A program made the position numbers and the translations under genes. Positions 25,366-33,086 of a stretch of DNA of 64,000 bases are shown piece after piece. The notes beneath the pieces are model-generated. The model did no database searches. It saw only the letters and a program-made list of their open reading frames with translations, and was not told where the DNA came from. Location: the NCBI RefSeq assembly GCF_037478305.1, contig NZ_JBBGAZ010000005.1, positions 186,001-250,000 on the forward strand, given 5' to 3'. How positions within the stretch are numbered: the first letter of the stretch is position 1; the number at the start of each line of letters is the position of its first letter. The stretch comes from Cognatishimia coralii (lineage in GTDB: Bacteria; Pseudomonadota; Alphaproteobacteria; Rhodobacterales; Rhodobacteraceae).

Positions 25366-25968
25366 TCAGGAAGGCGTGGTTGTCTGAAACGACTCGCGCT
25401 GACTAAACGTGGCGAACCAATCCGCCAAGGTCTCGTGCCCCTCGCGCCACTGGCGGGCATCGTGGCGGAAATCGATATAGCCCAGCGCACAGGCGATCCC
25501 GATCTGAGTGATATTGAGTGGGCCGCTCAGGTGACTCATCCAGCGCGCCTCCACCGCATCCAAAGCGCGCTTGGCTTTGCCCCATTGGGCCTCGACCCAG
25601 GCTTCGCTGCGCTCGCCGTCTTGGCGGACACGAGCTTCATAGGTCATCAGAACCGCAGCCTCCATAATCGCATCGGCAGTCGCTTCGAGCGTGAGGAGTT
25701 CCCATTTCGCAGTTTCGGGATAAAGGTCGCCCTCGGCATGCGCGTTTAGGAATTGCGTGATGACTCGGCTGTCATAGATCGCCGGGCCTTCATCACGGAT
25801 GAGCGCTGGGATTTTGCCTAAGGGATTGGCCGCAAGGACTTCGGGCGCTGAGGCGAGCGGTGTTGTTGCAACAGAGAGGACTTCGATTTGGTCATCCAGA
25901 CCAAGCTCTTTCAAAGCCACCACACATTTGCGCACAAAAGGAGAGGTCGGCGAGCCAATAAGTTTCAT
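25366..25968 (-). CDS. Glutathione S-transferase
   Basis: A 200-residue GST. The thioredoxin-like N-terminal domain carries MKLIGSPTSPFVRKCVVALK (catalytic Ser/Cys region) and GKIPALIRDEGPAIYDSRVI with the cis-proline and SR glutathione-binding residues. The C-terminal helical domain has ITQIGIACALGYIDFRH with the N-capping Asp region. Residues match the class often called GstA/YibF-like. A second GST lies 72 bp upstream on the same strand; the two are not close duplicates. The substrate is unknown. Confidence 0.88.
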   Translation of the reverse strand: MKLIGSPTSPFVRKCVVALKELGLDDQIEVLSVATTPLASAPEVLAANPLGKIPALIRDEGPAIYDSRVITQFLNAHAEGDLYPETAKWELLTLEATADAIMEAAVLMTYEARVRQDGERSEAWVEAQWGKAKRALDAVEARWMSHLSGPLNITQIGIACALGYIDFRHDARQWREGHETLADWFATFSQRESFQTTTPS

Positions 25969-26040
25969 TCTGAGGTCCTCATTAAATCAAGCTGTGGTCA
26001 GGTTGCGACGCAGGTTCTCTATTTGCAACCAGATGTCGCG

Positions 26041-26679
26041 CTAAGGGAATAAAGTCGGCGCATCCTCGGACGACCAAACTGGGTATTTCGGCATGATATG
26101 CGCGAAAAGTTCTGAAGCCAAAAAGCTTTCCAGCCAGCGTTTCAGGTTGCCCAAGGGCTCTGCGTCAAACCTGGTTTTGTCCACAAAGGCGAACTGGCGC
26201 ACGAAAGGCAGGATCGCCATATCCGCAAGGCTTGGGGTGTCTTTGAACAGAAACGCTTTGTCGCCAATTTGGGCGTCGAGTTTTGCTAAAAACACATTCG
26301 CCTTGGCGCGTTCTTCTTCGGGATCTGAGCCATAGCGCGTGTGGTATTTCGTGCGATCAAGCGCCGTCTTAAAGGGGCCATCTGCCTCGGTAATGAGATC
26401 GCGACCCTCAGGTGGCATATCAAGCCAGCCTTCTGGATCAGATTGCTCAAGCGCCCAGAGCATGACGTGGAGCGATTCATCCAGAACCTGCTCCTCAGTC
26501 TTCAGGCACGGCACGGTTGCCGAGGGGCTGGTATCCAAAAACGCCTGCGCTTTGTCGCGCAGAAGGATTTCGCGCAGTTCAACGGGCGTTTTCGACGACG
26601 CAATCGCCAGCCGCGCGCGCATGGCATAGGGGCAGCGGCGGAAACTATAGAGGATGGGCAGGTCAGTTTGCGTTGTCAT
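26041..26679 (-). CDS. Glutathione S-transferase
   Basis: A 212-residue GST. The N-terminal thioredoxin fold has ILYSFRRCPYAMRARLAIAS with a CPYA active-site motif, like glutaredoxin-type/omega GSTs, then SATVPCLKTEEQVLDESLHV. The C-terminal domain has SLADMAILPFVRQFAFVDKT. The cysteine-type active site suggests thiol-transferase or deglutathionylation activity rather than conjugation; this is inference. Start is ATG 26679, divergent from the transporter gene. Confidence 0.87.
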   Translation of the reverse strand: MTTQTDLPILYSFRRCPYAMRARLAIASSKTPVELREILLRDKAQAFLDTSPSATVPCLKTEEQVLDESLHVMLWALEQSDPEGWLDMPPEGRDLITEADGPFKTALDRTKYHTRYGSDPEEERAKANVFLAKLDAQIGDKAFLFKDTPSLADMAILPFVRQFAFVDKTRFDAEPLGNLKRWLESFLASELFAHIMPKYPVWSSEDAPTLFP

Positions 26680-26746
26680 AGCGATCCAGATAGGCTGCGT
26701 TGGAACTGAGACTATAGTCTTCTCCCAAATTTAAGGCACTCTCTTT

Positions 26747-27622
26747 ATGCAGGGCATTCTTCTGCGATTGGCCGCTATTGCGCTCATCACCGCCATGTCA
26801 GCGATCATTCACCAACTGGCAAAGACCTTGCCGGTCGGGCAAATCATGGCCTGGCGCTCGGGCGTTGCGACCCTTGTGATTGTGACCTTTGCCCTGCGGT
26901 TTGGAGGGGCGCAGAGTCTGGTTCCCAAGCATCTTGGCAACCATGCGATCCGTGGCCTGCTTGGGGGTCTCGCCATGGCCTTCTCATTTACGTCTCTGGC
27001 TTTTTTGCCGGTCGCGAATGCATCGGCGCTAGGATACCTCGCCCCGCTGATTTCATTGCCATTGGCCGCATGGTTGCTAGGCGAGCGGATGACTCGCTGG
27101 CTTGTGGTTGCAGCGATGTTGGGTCTGCTTGGCATTGGGCTGATGCTCTGGGCCGAGCTGGAACGTCCCGACTTTTCGCGCGGCAGCCTGATTGGCATGG
27201 GGGCAGGATTGGGATTCGCGCTGACATGGGCGATGGTGCGCATTCACGTTAAGCGTATGTCCTCTCATGAGAGCGCAGCGTCGATTTCCCTGAGTTTTGC
27301 CCTGGCGTCTATGGCAATGGGCCTTGTCACATGGCCATTTGGGTGGAACGGCCTGACCTCGACGTCGTTATTTCTGTTGGTCTGCGCAGGGCTTTTAGGA
27401 GCATTTGGCCATATTCTATCGGTCGAAGCGGTGAAACGGGTCAAAGTCTCGACACTTGCGCCGTTTGATTATTTTGGCCTGATCTTTGCGCTTGGCATAG
27501 ATGCGGTGGTCTTTGCTGTTGTGCCCGGAACGCTGGCGTTCCTGGGAATGGTGGTGATCGTCGTGGCAGGCCTCATTGCAGTCTTGCAAGAGGCGCGCGC
27601 GCAGCGTCACACAGTCAGCTGA
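26747..27622 (+). CDS. EamA-family (DMT) membrane transporter
   Basis: A 291-residue inner-membrane protein with about ten hydrophobic helices in two repeated EamA halves. The N-terminal half includes MSAIIHQLAKTLPVGQIMAW and FTSLAFLPVANASALGYLAP. The C-terminal half includes GHILSVEAVKRVKVSTLAPF and FLGMVVIVVAGLIAVLQEAR. This is a typical drug/metabolite exporter length. The last 16 bp overlap the 3' end of convergent mtaB. The substrate is unknown. Confidence 0.88.
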   Translation: MQGILLRLAAIALITAMSAIIHQLAKTLPVGQIMAWRSGVATLVIVTFALRFGGAQSLVPKHLGNHAIRGLLGGLAMAFSFTSLAFLPVANASALGYLAPLISLPLAAWLLGERMTRWLVVAAMLGLLGIGLMLWAELERPDFSRGSLIGMGAGLGFALTWAMVRIHVKRMSSHESAASISLSFALASMAMGLVTWPFGWNGLTSTSLFLLVCAGLLGAFGHILSVEAVKRVKVSTLAPFDYFGLIFALGIDAVVFAVVPGTLAFLGMVVIVVAGLIAVLQEARAQRHTVS

Positions 27623-28866
27623 TTTGCCGCCTGTCCAGTGATGGTGGCCTTGACGATATCGCCCTCGATTTGGGGCGTTGAGAAATGCACTTCGGAGAAT
27701 TGCTCGGTCCGGCCCATATGCGGGTTTTCCATGAGGATGCTGTGGGTTTTGCCGATCTGAGCTGCCAAGTGCTTCGCGACTTGGGCTTCTCCAGCAGCGC
27801 GCAGTTGGGCGGCGCGGGCTTTGATGGTTGGGCCTGAGACCTGGCTCGGGATCTTGGCCGCCGGTGTTCCCTCGCGTTTGGAATAAGGGAAGACGTGCAG
27901 CCACGTCAGGTCGCAATCCTTCACGAGCTTCAGAGAGTTCTCGAAATGCGCGTCTGACTCGGTTGGAAAGCCTGCGATAATGTCAGCGCCGAAGGTCATG
28001 TCTGGCCGCAGCTTCTTGGCGTCCTCGCAAAAGCGGATCGCGTCGTCGCGCAAGTGGCGGCGGGCCATGCGTTTGAGGATCAGGTCGTCTCCGTGTTGGA
28101 GCGAGAGATGGAGGTGCGGCATCAGGCGCGGCTCGGTGGCGATGGCGGCCATGAGGTTCTCGTCGACTTCGATTGAATCGATTGAAGAAATTCGAAGGCG
28201 AGGCAGATCAGGGACCAGCTTTAAGATCCGCATGACCAGATCGCCGAGTTTTGGCTGGGCCGGAAGGTCTGCGCCCCAAGAAGTGAGATCGACGCCGGTC
28301 AGAACGACTTCGTTAAAGCCCTTGTCCACAAGGCGTTTGATCTGATCGACCACAACACCGGCGGGCACCGAGCGCGAATTGCCGCGGCCGTAGGGGATGA
28401 TGCAGAAGGTGCAACGGTGGTCGCAGCCGTTTTGGACCTGCACATAGGCGCGGCTGCGGGTGCCGAAACCGTCGATCAAATGACCTGCGGTTTCCGTGAC
28501 CGACATGATGTCGTCGACCTGGACCTTTTCGGTCTCGCCCACGAAATCTGCGGCCATGTTCTTCCATGTCTCCGGCTGCATTTTCTCGGTGTTGCCGATG
28601 ACCCGGTCGACTTCGCCCATTTTCGCAAAAGTCTCGGGTTCGGTTTGCGCAGCACAGCCGGTGACGATCAGAGTCGCCTCTGGGTTTTCACGCCTCAGCT
28701 TGCGGATTTCCTGCCGCGCTTTGCGGACGGCCTCGGCGGTCACGGCGCATGTGTTCACGATCACAGCATTGCTGATCCCAGCCTCTTGGCTGAGCTCTTT
28801 CATCGCTTCGGTCTCATAGGCGTTGAGCCGACAACCGAGCGTCGTGAACTTGGGGGGCGTGCTCAC
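27607..28866 (-). CDS. mtaB: tRNA (t6A37-C2) methylthiotransferase
   Basis: A 419-residue radical SAM enzyme that converts t6A37 of tRNA to ms2t6A. The N-terminal UPF0004 domain has its three cluster cysteines in LGCRLNAYE, NTCAVTAEA and VTGCAAQTEP. The radical SAM cysteines are in CDHRCTFCIIPYGRG, and a C-terminal TRAM-like domain follows. The start is GTG at 28866, overlapping the dapF stop by four bases, so the two are translationally coupled. The MtaB rather than MiaB assignment rests on the short N-terminus. Confidence 0.92.
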   Translation of the reverse strand: MSTPPKFTTLGCRLNAYETEAMKELSQEAGISNAVIVNTCAVTAEAVRKARQEIRKLRRENPEATLIVTGCAAQTEPETFAKMGEVDRVIGNTEKMQPETWKNMAADFVGETEKVQVDDIMSVTETAGHLIDGFGTRSRAYVQVQNGCDHRCTFCIIPYGRGNSRSVPAGVVVDQIKRLVDKGFNEVVLTGVDLTSWGADLPAQPKLGDLVMRILKLVPDLPRLRISSIDSIEVDENLMAAIATEPRLMPHLHLSLQHGDDLILKRMARRHLRDDAIRFCEDAKKLRPDMTFGADIIAGFPTESDAHFENSLKLVKDCDLTWLHVFPYSKREGTPAAKIPSQVSGPTIKARAAQLRAAGEAQVAKHLAAQIGKTHSILMENPHMGRTEQFSEVHFSTPQIEGDIVKATITGQAANQLTV

Positions 28867-29675
28867 TTGGAGGCCTCTAGAAAGTCATCCGTGAAAGCCC
28901 CTTGGAAGACGGTCATCGTCGGCCCGGTCATCCAGACGCCGTCCTCACGCCAGTCGATCCAAATGGTGCCGCCGTCAAGGTCTATCTGAACCTGACGCCC
29001 TGTCAGTCCGCGACGCGCGGCAGCCACTGCGGTTGCGCAGGACGAGCTGCCCGACGCGAGCGTCACGCCCACGCCTCGCTCCCAGACGCGCATACGCAGG
29101 TGGTTCTCTCCGATCACAGACGCGAATTGCACATTGGTGCGTTCAGGATAGAGCGGGTGGTGCTCGAACCCAGATCCTAGTTTTTCCAGATCAACCGCCT
29201 CGGCATCCTCCACAAAGAAGGTGCAATGCGGATTGCCCATGCCGGTGGCCGTCGGGCCTCCGTCAATCGGGAGTTCCAGCGTATCCATCTCTTGAGCGAG
29301 CGGCACCTCATGCCAGTCCAGTTGCGGATGCCCCATATTGATGGAGGTCAGCCCGTCGCCTGCGTCTTTGGCATAAAGCGTGCCGCGTTCGGTGGTGAGC
29401 GTCAGCACGTCCCGCCCTGATTCCGTCATCAGCTTGCGGGCAATACAGCGAGTCGCGTTGCCGCAAGCCGCCGAGGTCGAGCCATCTGCATTATAAAATA
29501 CCAGATGCGCGTCCTCGGACCCTTTTTCGATCACAGCGAGTTGGTCAAAGCCGACACCCATATGGCGATGCGCGATGGCTTTCACCAAGGCCTCAGACAG
29601 CCCATCCGGCCGCTCTCGGGCGTCTATGACAACGAAATCATTGCCCAAACCGTGCATTTTCTCAAACTGGATCAT
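28863..29675 (-). CDS. dapF: Diaminopimelate epimerase
   Basis: A 270-residue cofactor-free epimerase interconverting LL- and meso-DAP, the step after DapE. The two catalytic cysteines are in NADGSTSAACGNATRCIAR and GVTLASGSSSCATAVAAARR. The N-terminus MIQFEKMHGLGNDFVVIDAR is diagnostic. Length is typical. Co-transcribed with mtaB through a GTGA overlap. The tRNA-Lys promoter lies 85 bp upstream, divergent. Confidence 0.96.
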   Translation of the reverse strand: MIQFEKMHGLGNDFVVIDARERPDGLSEALVKAIAHRHMGVGFDQLAVIEKGSEDAHLVFYNADGSTSAACGNATRCIARKLMTESGRDVLTLTTERGTLYAKDAGDGLTSINMGHPQLDWHEVPLAQEMDTLELPIDGGPTATGMGNPHCTFFVEDAEAVDLEKLGSGFEHHPLYPERTNVQFASVIGENHLRMRVWERGVGVTLASGSSSCATAVAAARRGLTGRQVQIDLDGGTIWIDWREDGVWMTGPTMTVFQGAFTDDFLEASK

Positions 29676-29760
29676 AGTCCCATCCTAGACTCGCGCTGGG
29701 GGCATATAAAGCCGCGCGCCAACTAATTCCAGTCACTGTAATTTTTTGTGCGTTTATGGC

Positions 29761-29788
29761 TTGACCCCCCCCGCCGTTGTTCTTAGAA
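29761..29788 (+). promoter_or_regulatory. Putative tRNA-Lys promoter
   Basis: TTGACC at 29761 and TTAGAA at 29783 are 16 bp apart, a sigma-70-like pair for this group. The -10 ends 22 bp before the tRNA 5' end. A C-rich spacer lies between them. Confidence 0.55.
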
Positions 29789-29810
29789 GCCCCCTCACGC
29801 ACAGCGAAGT

Positions 29811-29886
29811 GGGCCGTTAGCTCAGTTGGTAGAGCAACTGACTTTTAATCAGTGGGTCATAGGTTCGAATCCTATACGGCTCACCA
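29811..29886 (+). tRNA. tRNA-Lys (anticodon TTT)
   Basis: A 76-base cloverleaf with encoded CCA. The acceptor stem GGGCCGT pairs with ACGGCTC (one G-T pair). The D arm is GCTC..GAGC. The anticodon loop is CTTTTAA on an ACTGA/TCAGT stem, and the T arm is CTATAGG-type around TTCGAAT. The anticodon is at 29844-29846. Its 3' half is the attachment site of the island, and the tRNA is kept intact because the element carries the same 3' end. Confidence 0.98.
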
Positions 29887-29888
29887 CT
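29841..29888 (+). repeat. attL of the genomic island (48-bp direct repeat)
   Basis: Exact 48-bp repeat of 58346-58393. It begins at the last base of the tRNA anticodon stem's 5' strand and runs through CCA plus two bases. The flanking bases differ on both sides (G versus A before, G versus T after), so these are the true limits of identity. This is the standard product of tyrosine-integrase insertion in a tRNA. Confidence 0.95.
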
Positions 29889-29892
29889 GTTT

Positions 29893-29918
29893 TCAAAGAC
29901 TTAGCTGCATGTCTTTGA
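29893..29918 (+). other. Hairpin directly after tRNA-Lys, island-encoded
   Basis: TCAAAGAC and GTCTTTGA form a perfect 8-bp stem with a ten-base loop, starting six bases after the CCA. No T-run follows. It takes the place of the original host hairpin now at 58398 and may serve tRNA 3' processing or termination. Confidence 0.45.
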
Positions 29919-29932
29919 TGATCATCTTCCGA

Positions 29933-29955
29933 CTGGAAGCCACATGGAAGCCACG
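29933..29955 (+). promoter_or_regulatory. Integrase arm-type sites, left end
   Basis: The 23-bp CTGGAAGCCACATGGAAGCC ACG is identical to 58217-58239 at the right end. It contains two AGCCAC boxes (29938 and 29949) exactly 11 bp apart, one helical turn. It lies 44 bp inside the core repeat. The pattern fits arm sites bound by the N-terminal domain of a tyrosine integrase. Confidence 0.6.
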
Positions 29956-30370
29956 GCAACTAAACTGTGGCAGGCTTGACTTCATTCAACCAGAGTGCCT
30001 GAGCGAGCAAGTTCAGCACAGGGACGCTGCTATAAATTTTGGATATGGATAGTGAGTATACAGCGTCGCTTACTTCCGACCGGTACGAGTCTCATTGCTT
30101 TTCGTTTTTTATTGAAACAATCGATGTTGTGCCGCGTATTTCACTCTTCAAGAACAAAGCTTGCATGCCACGTCGTGAAACAACACTACTTTCAAGTCGA
30201 ATTGAGGCTAACTTGACAACTCAAAAGAACAAAAAGCTGTTAGGTATTCGTGCCAACTAAGACAAACCGCTCCGGGAAATTTGTACTCGTCTATTTCTTC
30301 AGACATCACGGTGCACACAATTCGTTACTGGAGATTTGGTTTCGAATTATGAGAAACAGTTTTTCTTTGA

Positions 30371-31093
30371 TTAAACGTCTATCACCTGCGAAACGATTTG
30401 GTTGCCAGCGCTATCCGCACGCAGCTCGAGATTTTCCGCGGTTGAGAGCACGAAACCAAGACTATCGCCGAGGCCGAAGGGATAGATCACTGGTTGGGTG
30501 TCTAGTGTCCCTAGACCTATCGGACGCCCCTCGGTTTCAAGAACGGCCGTTGCCATCCAGCGCATTAGATCCGGTTCTTCTAAGGCAATGGCTTTTTTCC
30601 TAGTTAGGGTTTTTCCGTTGTCACTGCGATTTAGCAGTCCCCAGTCTATCTGGGACTGAAGGACCATGTTGGTCATTCTTCTCGTACCTTCGCGCTCGCC
30701 GTAGATTTCTGCCATCCGACGGTGCACTTCAGCGGTGGTGCAGTCGCCTTGGAGCGAGGTCAATCGGCCAACGATTTCCGCCACTTTGGCAAAGAAGGGA
30801 TATGTCACTATGGCCATGCCCCACGTAAGGGCAGCTGGTGATGTAGACGGTGACGATTGGAAAAGTTCCACGGCGCGTTGAGCAAAAGGCTCCAGATCCT
30901 TCCGCGGCTCTAACCAGAGGCGGTTCAGTACGGTTCTGGTCTTTTTCTTGGCGGATGGGCCTGAGTGAGCTTCATCCAGGAGAACATCAAGCTCGTCGAG
31001 CTCAGTGAGACCAGCTCTGACTTCCAGAGCTCTTTTTGCCCATTCAAGGCGGATGAAACGGTCAAATCCTATCTTAGGCGCTGTCGGTCGCAT
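30371..31093 (-). CDS. brxA: BREX-3 protein BrxA
   Basis: A 240-residue small helical protein at the last position of the six-gene BREX operon, where type 3 systems carry brxA (DUF1819-type). Visible are a mostly helical, charged N-terminus (RFIRLEWAKRALEVRAGLTE) and a winged-helix-like centre (CTTAEVHRRMAEIYGEREGT, then NMVLQSQIDWGLL). BrxA homologues bind DNA. Its start overlaps the pglZ 3' end by 20 bases, indicating coupling. The call depends partly on gene order. No clear terminator is seen after it. Confidence 0.82.
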   Translation of the reverse strand: MRPTAPKIGFDRFIRLEWAKRALEVRAGLTELDELDVLLDEAHSGPSAKKKTRTVLNRLWLEPRKDLEPFAQRAVELFQSSPSTSPAALTWGMAIVTYPFFAKVAEIVGRLTSLQGDCTTAEVHRRMAEIYGEREGTRRMTNMVLQSQIDWGLLNRSDNGKTLTRKKAIALEEPDLMRWMATAVLETEGRPIGLGTLDTQPVIYPFGLGDSLGFVLSTAENLELRADSAGNQIVSQVIDV

Positions 31094-33086
31094 GCTCTTC
31101 TTTCTTCATTCTTATTTTCACAAACGGCACAATCAGTTCCTCTAACGCCATTCCTCCGTGAGCAACAACCATGTTCCCTTTGGGCACAAACGCGCCGCGT
31201 TCATTCGCGTAAACGGGCAAGAAGTCGGGCGGAAGTCCTGGACCGCTAAACTGAAATGCATCGATCTCTTGCGGAACAGACGCCGCGAGGTCCTCACTGC
31301 GATACGCTCTGACGCGTTCCCCCTTCATCTCTGATACAACACCCTGGCTAAGCCGTCCAATGCCCGCAGCATCAACATTGCCATGATCAGCAGTCAGGTA
31401 GATATGGTAGCCATGCCTACATAGCATTTGAAACAGTGTTTCGATGAAGCCGGTATCACACCACTCGCGAATTTGGCTCGCAATCCCGCGCTTCCCGAGC
31501 ATTGCGCCATGGACGATTTGATCGACCATGTCGACAACAAGGCCTGCAACTTTGGTAGTAGGCTTCGAAAGCACTTCTTCCAGTCCTGTCAATTGTTCAG
31601 AGTGTTTGAGCCCTTTCTGGAACACGACTTCAGGCTGCTTGAGCTCGTTCTCCTGCCAGAACTTAGTCCACAGAGAAGGCTCCTTCGCCGTTGTATCCAT
31701 CGAGCCTTGAAACTCCCGTGGCTTAAGGCCCGAAAAGAGCGCCTGGCGAGAGATTGAGGTTAGCGTGGGCAGCCACGCAAAGCAGCCACCTTCGTCGGCG
31801 GAAAAGTCGGGAAGCTTGGCCGACAGGTGTTCCCTGATCTGAGCCCACTGGTCTAATGCCAGACCATCAAAGACAAGAAGAGCAATTCGATCTTCGCCAA
31901 AGCCTCTGCGCATCGCGAGATAGCGCGGCACGTGATGAACCATCACTGGCGCCTTTGAGACAGGTAGCGAGGGCAAGTCTGCAAAATGCTGAAGTACCCA
32001 ATCCTTGAGGCGGGCATCGGCATCTCTTTGCAAGATCTGGAGCTGCCCCCGCAGGCTATTTGCATCCACCGCCTTTAGTTCGTTGAAGCGGTAGATGAGT
32101 TCTCCAAGACGCCGTGCCGCTTCTACCCAATCTCGATGCGACGCCCCCTCCGAGGGTAGACTCGCTGCGTTCCTTTTCGCTCCCTCCGACACCAAATGCG
32201 CAAGTGCCTCAGGGTCATCTATCAGACCAACCTGTATCCAATCGGGAAGGTGCTTAGGACGGACACTTGCCTCAATAGGCTGAAGGGCTCCCTCGAGGAA
32301 CATGGTATCCATGATCACCCTTACGTCGGGGTGATCAAAGGGCACGTCAAACGCATGGCCTTTGACCGACTCCTGATCCCTGACGCGGGCATCAGGTTCA
32401 ACGCCATATTTTGCGACGAAACGCGCCCAAGATTCCTGTATTGCGCGGAGCATAAAGGGTTTTGAGGCAAGCAGTTCACTAATCGGAAGGCTTCCAAGGG
32501 ACGTGTCCCGAAGAACGGTTGCGACATGGTCTGCAAATAGGCTGGGAAGGCCAGCCCCGCGATAGTGAAGCCGCAGAGCTTCTCGCCAGAAGTCCTCCGG
32601 TCGATTCAGAAGATACGGGCTAAGCCTGAAGATGTGCGTGAGGACAAAATTTTTAGTCTCAGCCTGACCGAGCAGCTGCGTCACATGCTCCTGGTAGGCT
32701 TGGAACAGCCCTTCATGGTGTTCAGAGTCGAGCTTGCGGACGACACCATAATTCAGGTTGGGGAATAGATCAGCCAAGCTGAGGCTGACTTGTCGTGCTG
32801 CCCTGAGGTAGTCCCAAGGGAGGGAGTTGATGTCCGCGCCCCGCCACTGCAAGATGAGTGCCTTAGCGGTACCTTTCTCACCCACATCCCATGCAGATCG
32901 ATAACGCTCTTCATACTCGGTTCTAAACGAAACAGAATCTTCGAACGGGAGAACCTCAAAATCGCGTTCGCGAAGCCCGAGCAGAATGTTCTCATCCAAG
33001 AGGAGGCCATCCGGATCCAAGGCGATCCAGAAGCGAGACAGATCTGCGGGAAACTCCCGCAGGATACGATCAGCCCAAATACTCAT
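31074..33086 (-). CDS. pglZ: BREX-3 phosphatase-like protein PglZ
   Basis: A 670-residue core BREX protein of the alkaline-phosphatase superfamily, essential for phage defence in known BREX systems. Metal-site motifs are visible: LLVFDGLALDQW around residue 403-414 and YLTADHGNVDAAG around 563-575. GLVVDMVDQIVHGAMLG lies near 515. The N-terminal ~380 residues are the variable PglZ region. The ATG at 33086 overlaps the brxHII stop by four bases (ATGA). The length is on the shorter side, as in type 3. Confidence 0.93.
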   Translation of the reverse strand: MSIWADRILREFPADLSRFWIALDPDGLLLDENILLGLRERDFEVLPFEDSVSFRTEYEERYRSAWDVGEKGTAKALILQWRGADINSLPWDYLRAARQVSLSLADLFPNLNYGVVRKLDSEHHEGLFQAYQEHVTQLLGQAETKNFVLTHIFRLSPYLLNRPEDFWREALRLHYRGAGLPSLFADHVATVLRDTSLGSLPISELLASKPFMLRAIQESWARFVAKYGVEPDARVRDQESVKGHAFDVPFDHPDVRVIMDTMFLEGALQPIEASVRPKHLPDWIQVGLIDDPEALAHLVSEGAKRNAASLPSEGASHRDWVEAARRLGELIYRFNELKAVDANSLRGQLQILQRDADARLKDWVLQHFADLPSLPVSKAPVMVHHVPRYLAMRRGFGEDRIALLVFDGLALDQWAQIREHLSAKLPDFSADEGGCFAWLPTLTSISRQALFSGLKPREFQGSMDTTAKEPSLWTKFWQENELKQPEVVFQKGLKHSEQLTGLEEVLSKPTTKVAGLVVDMVDQIVHGAMLGKRGIASQIREWCDTGFIETLFQMLCRHGYHIYLTADHGNVDAAGIGRLSQGVVSEMKGERVRAYRSEDLAASVPQEIDAFQFSGPGLPPDFLPVYANERGAFVPKGNMVVAHGGMALEELIVPFVKIRMKKEEHATDSA

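Larger units (their letters stand above)
29889..30370. other. Left end of island, no supported gene
   Basis: About 480 bases of AT-rich DNA between attL and the end of brxA. It holds the hairpin at 29893 and two AGCCAC boxes at 29933-29955. Overlapping short ORFs (for example a 73-codon one from 30039) have no recognised motif and no good Shine-Dalgarno, so I do not call them. Confidence 0.6.

Noticed and set aside
29852..30260. Several overlapping 66-73 codon plus-strand ORFs after tRNA-Lys
   Set aside because: They overlap each other and the att/arm sites, and none has a Shine-Dalgarno or recognisable domain.
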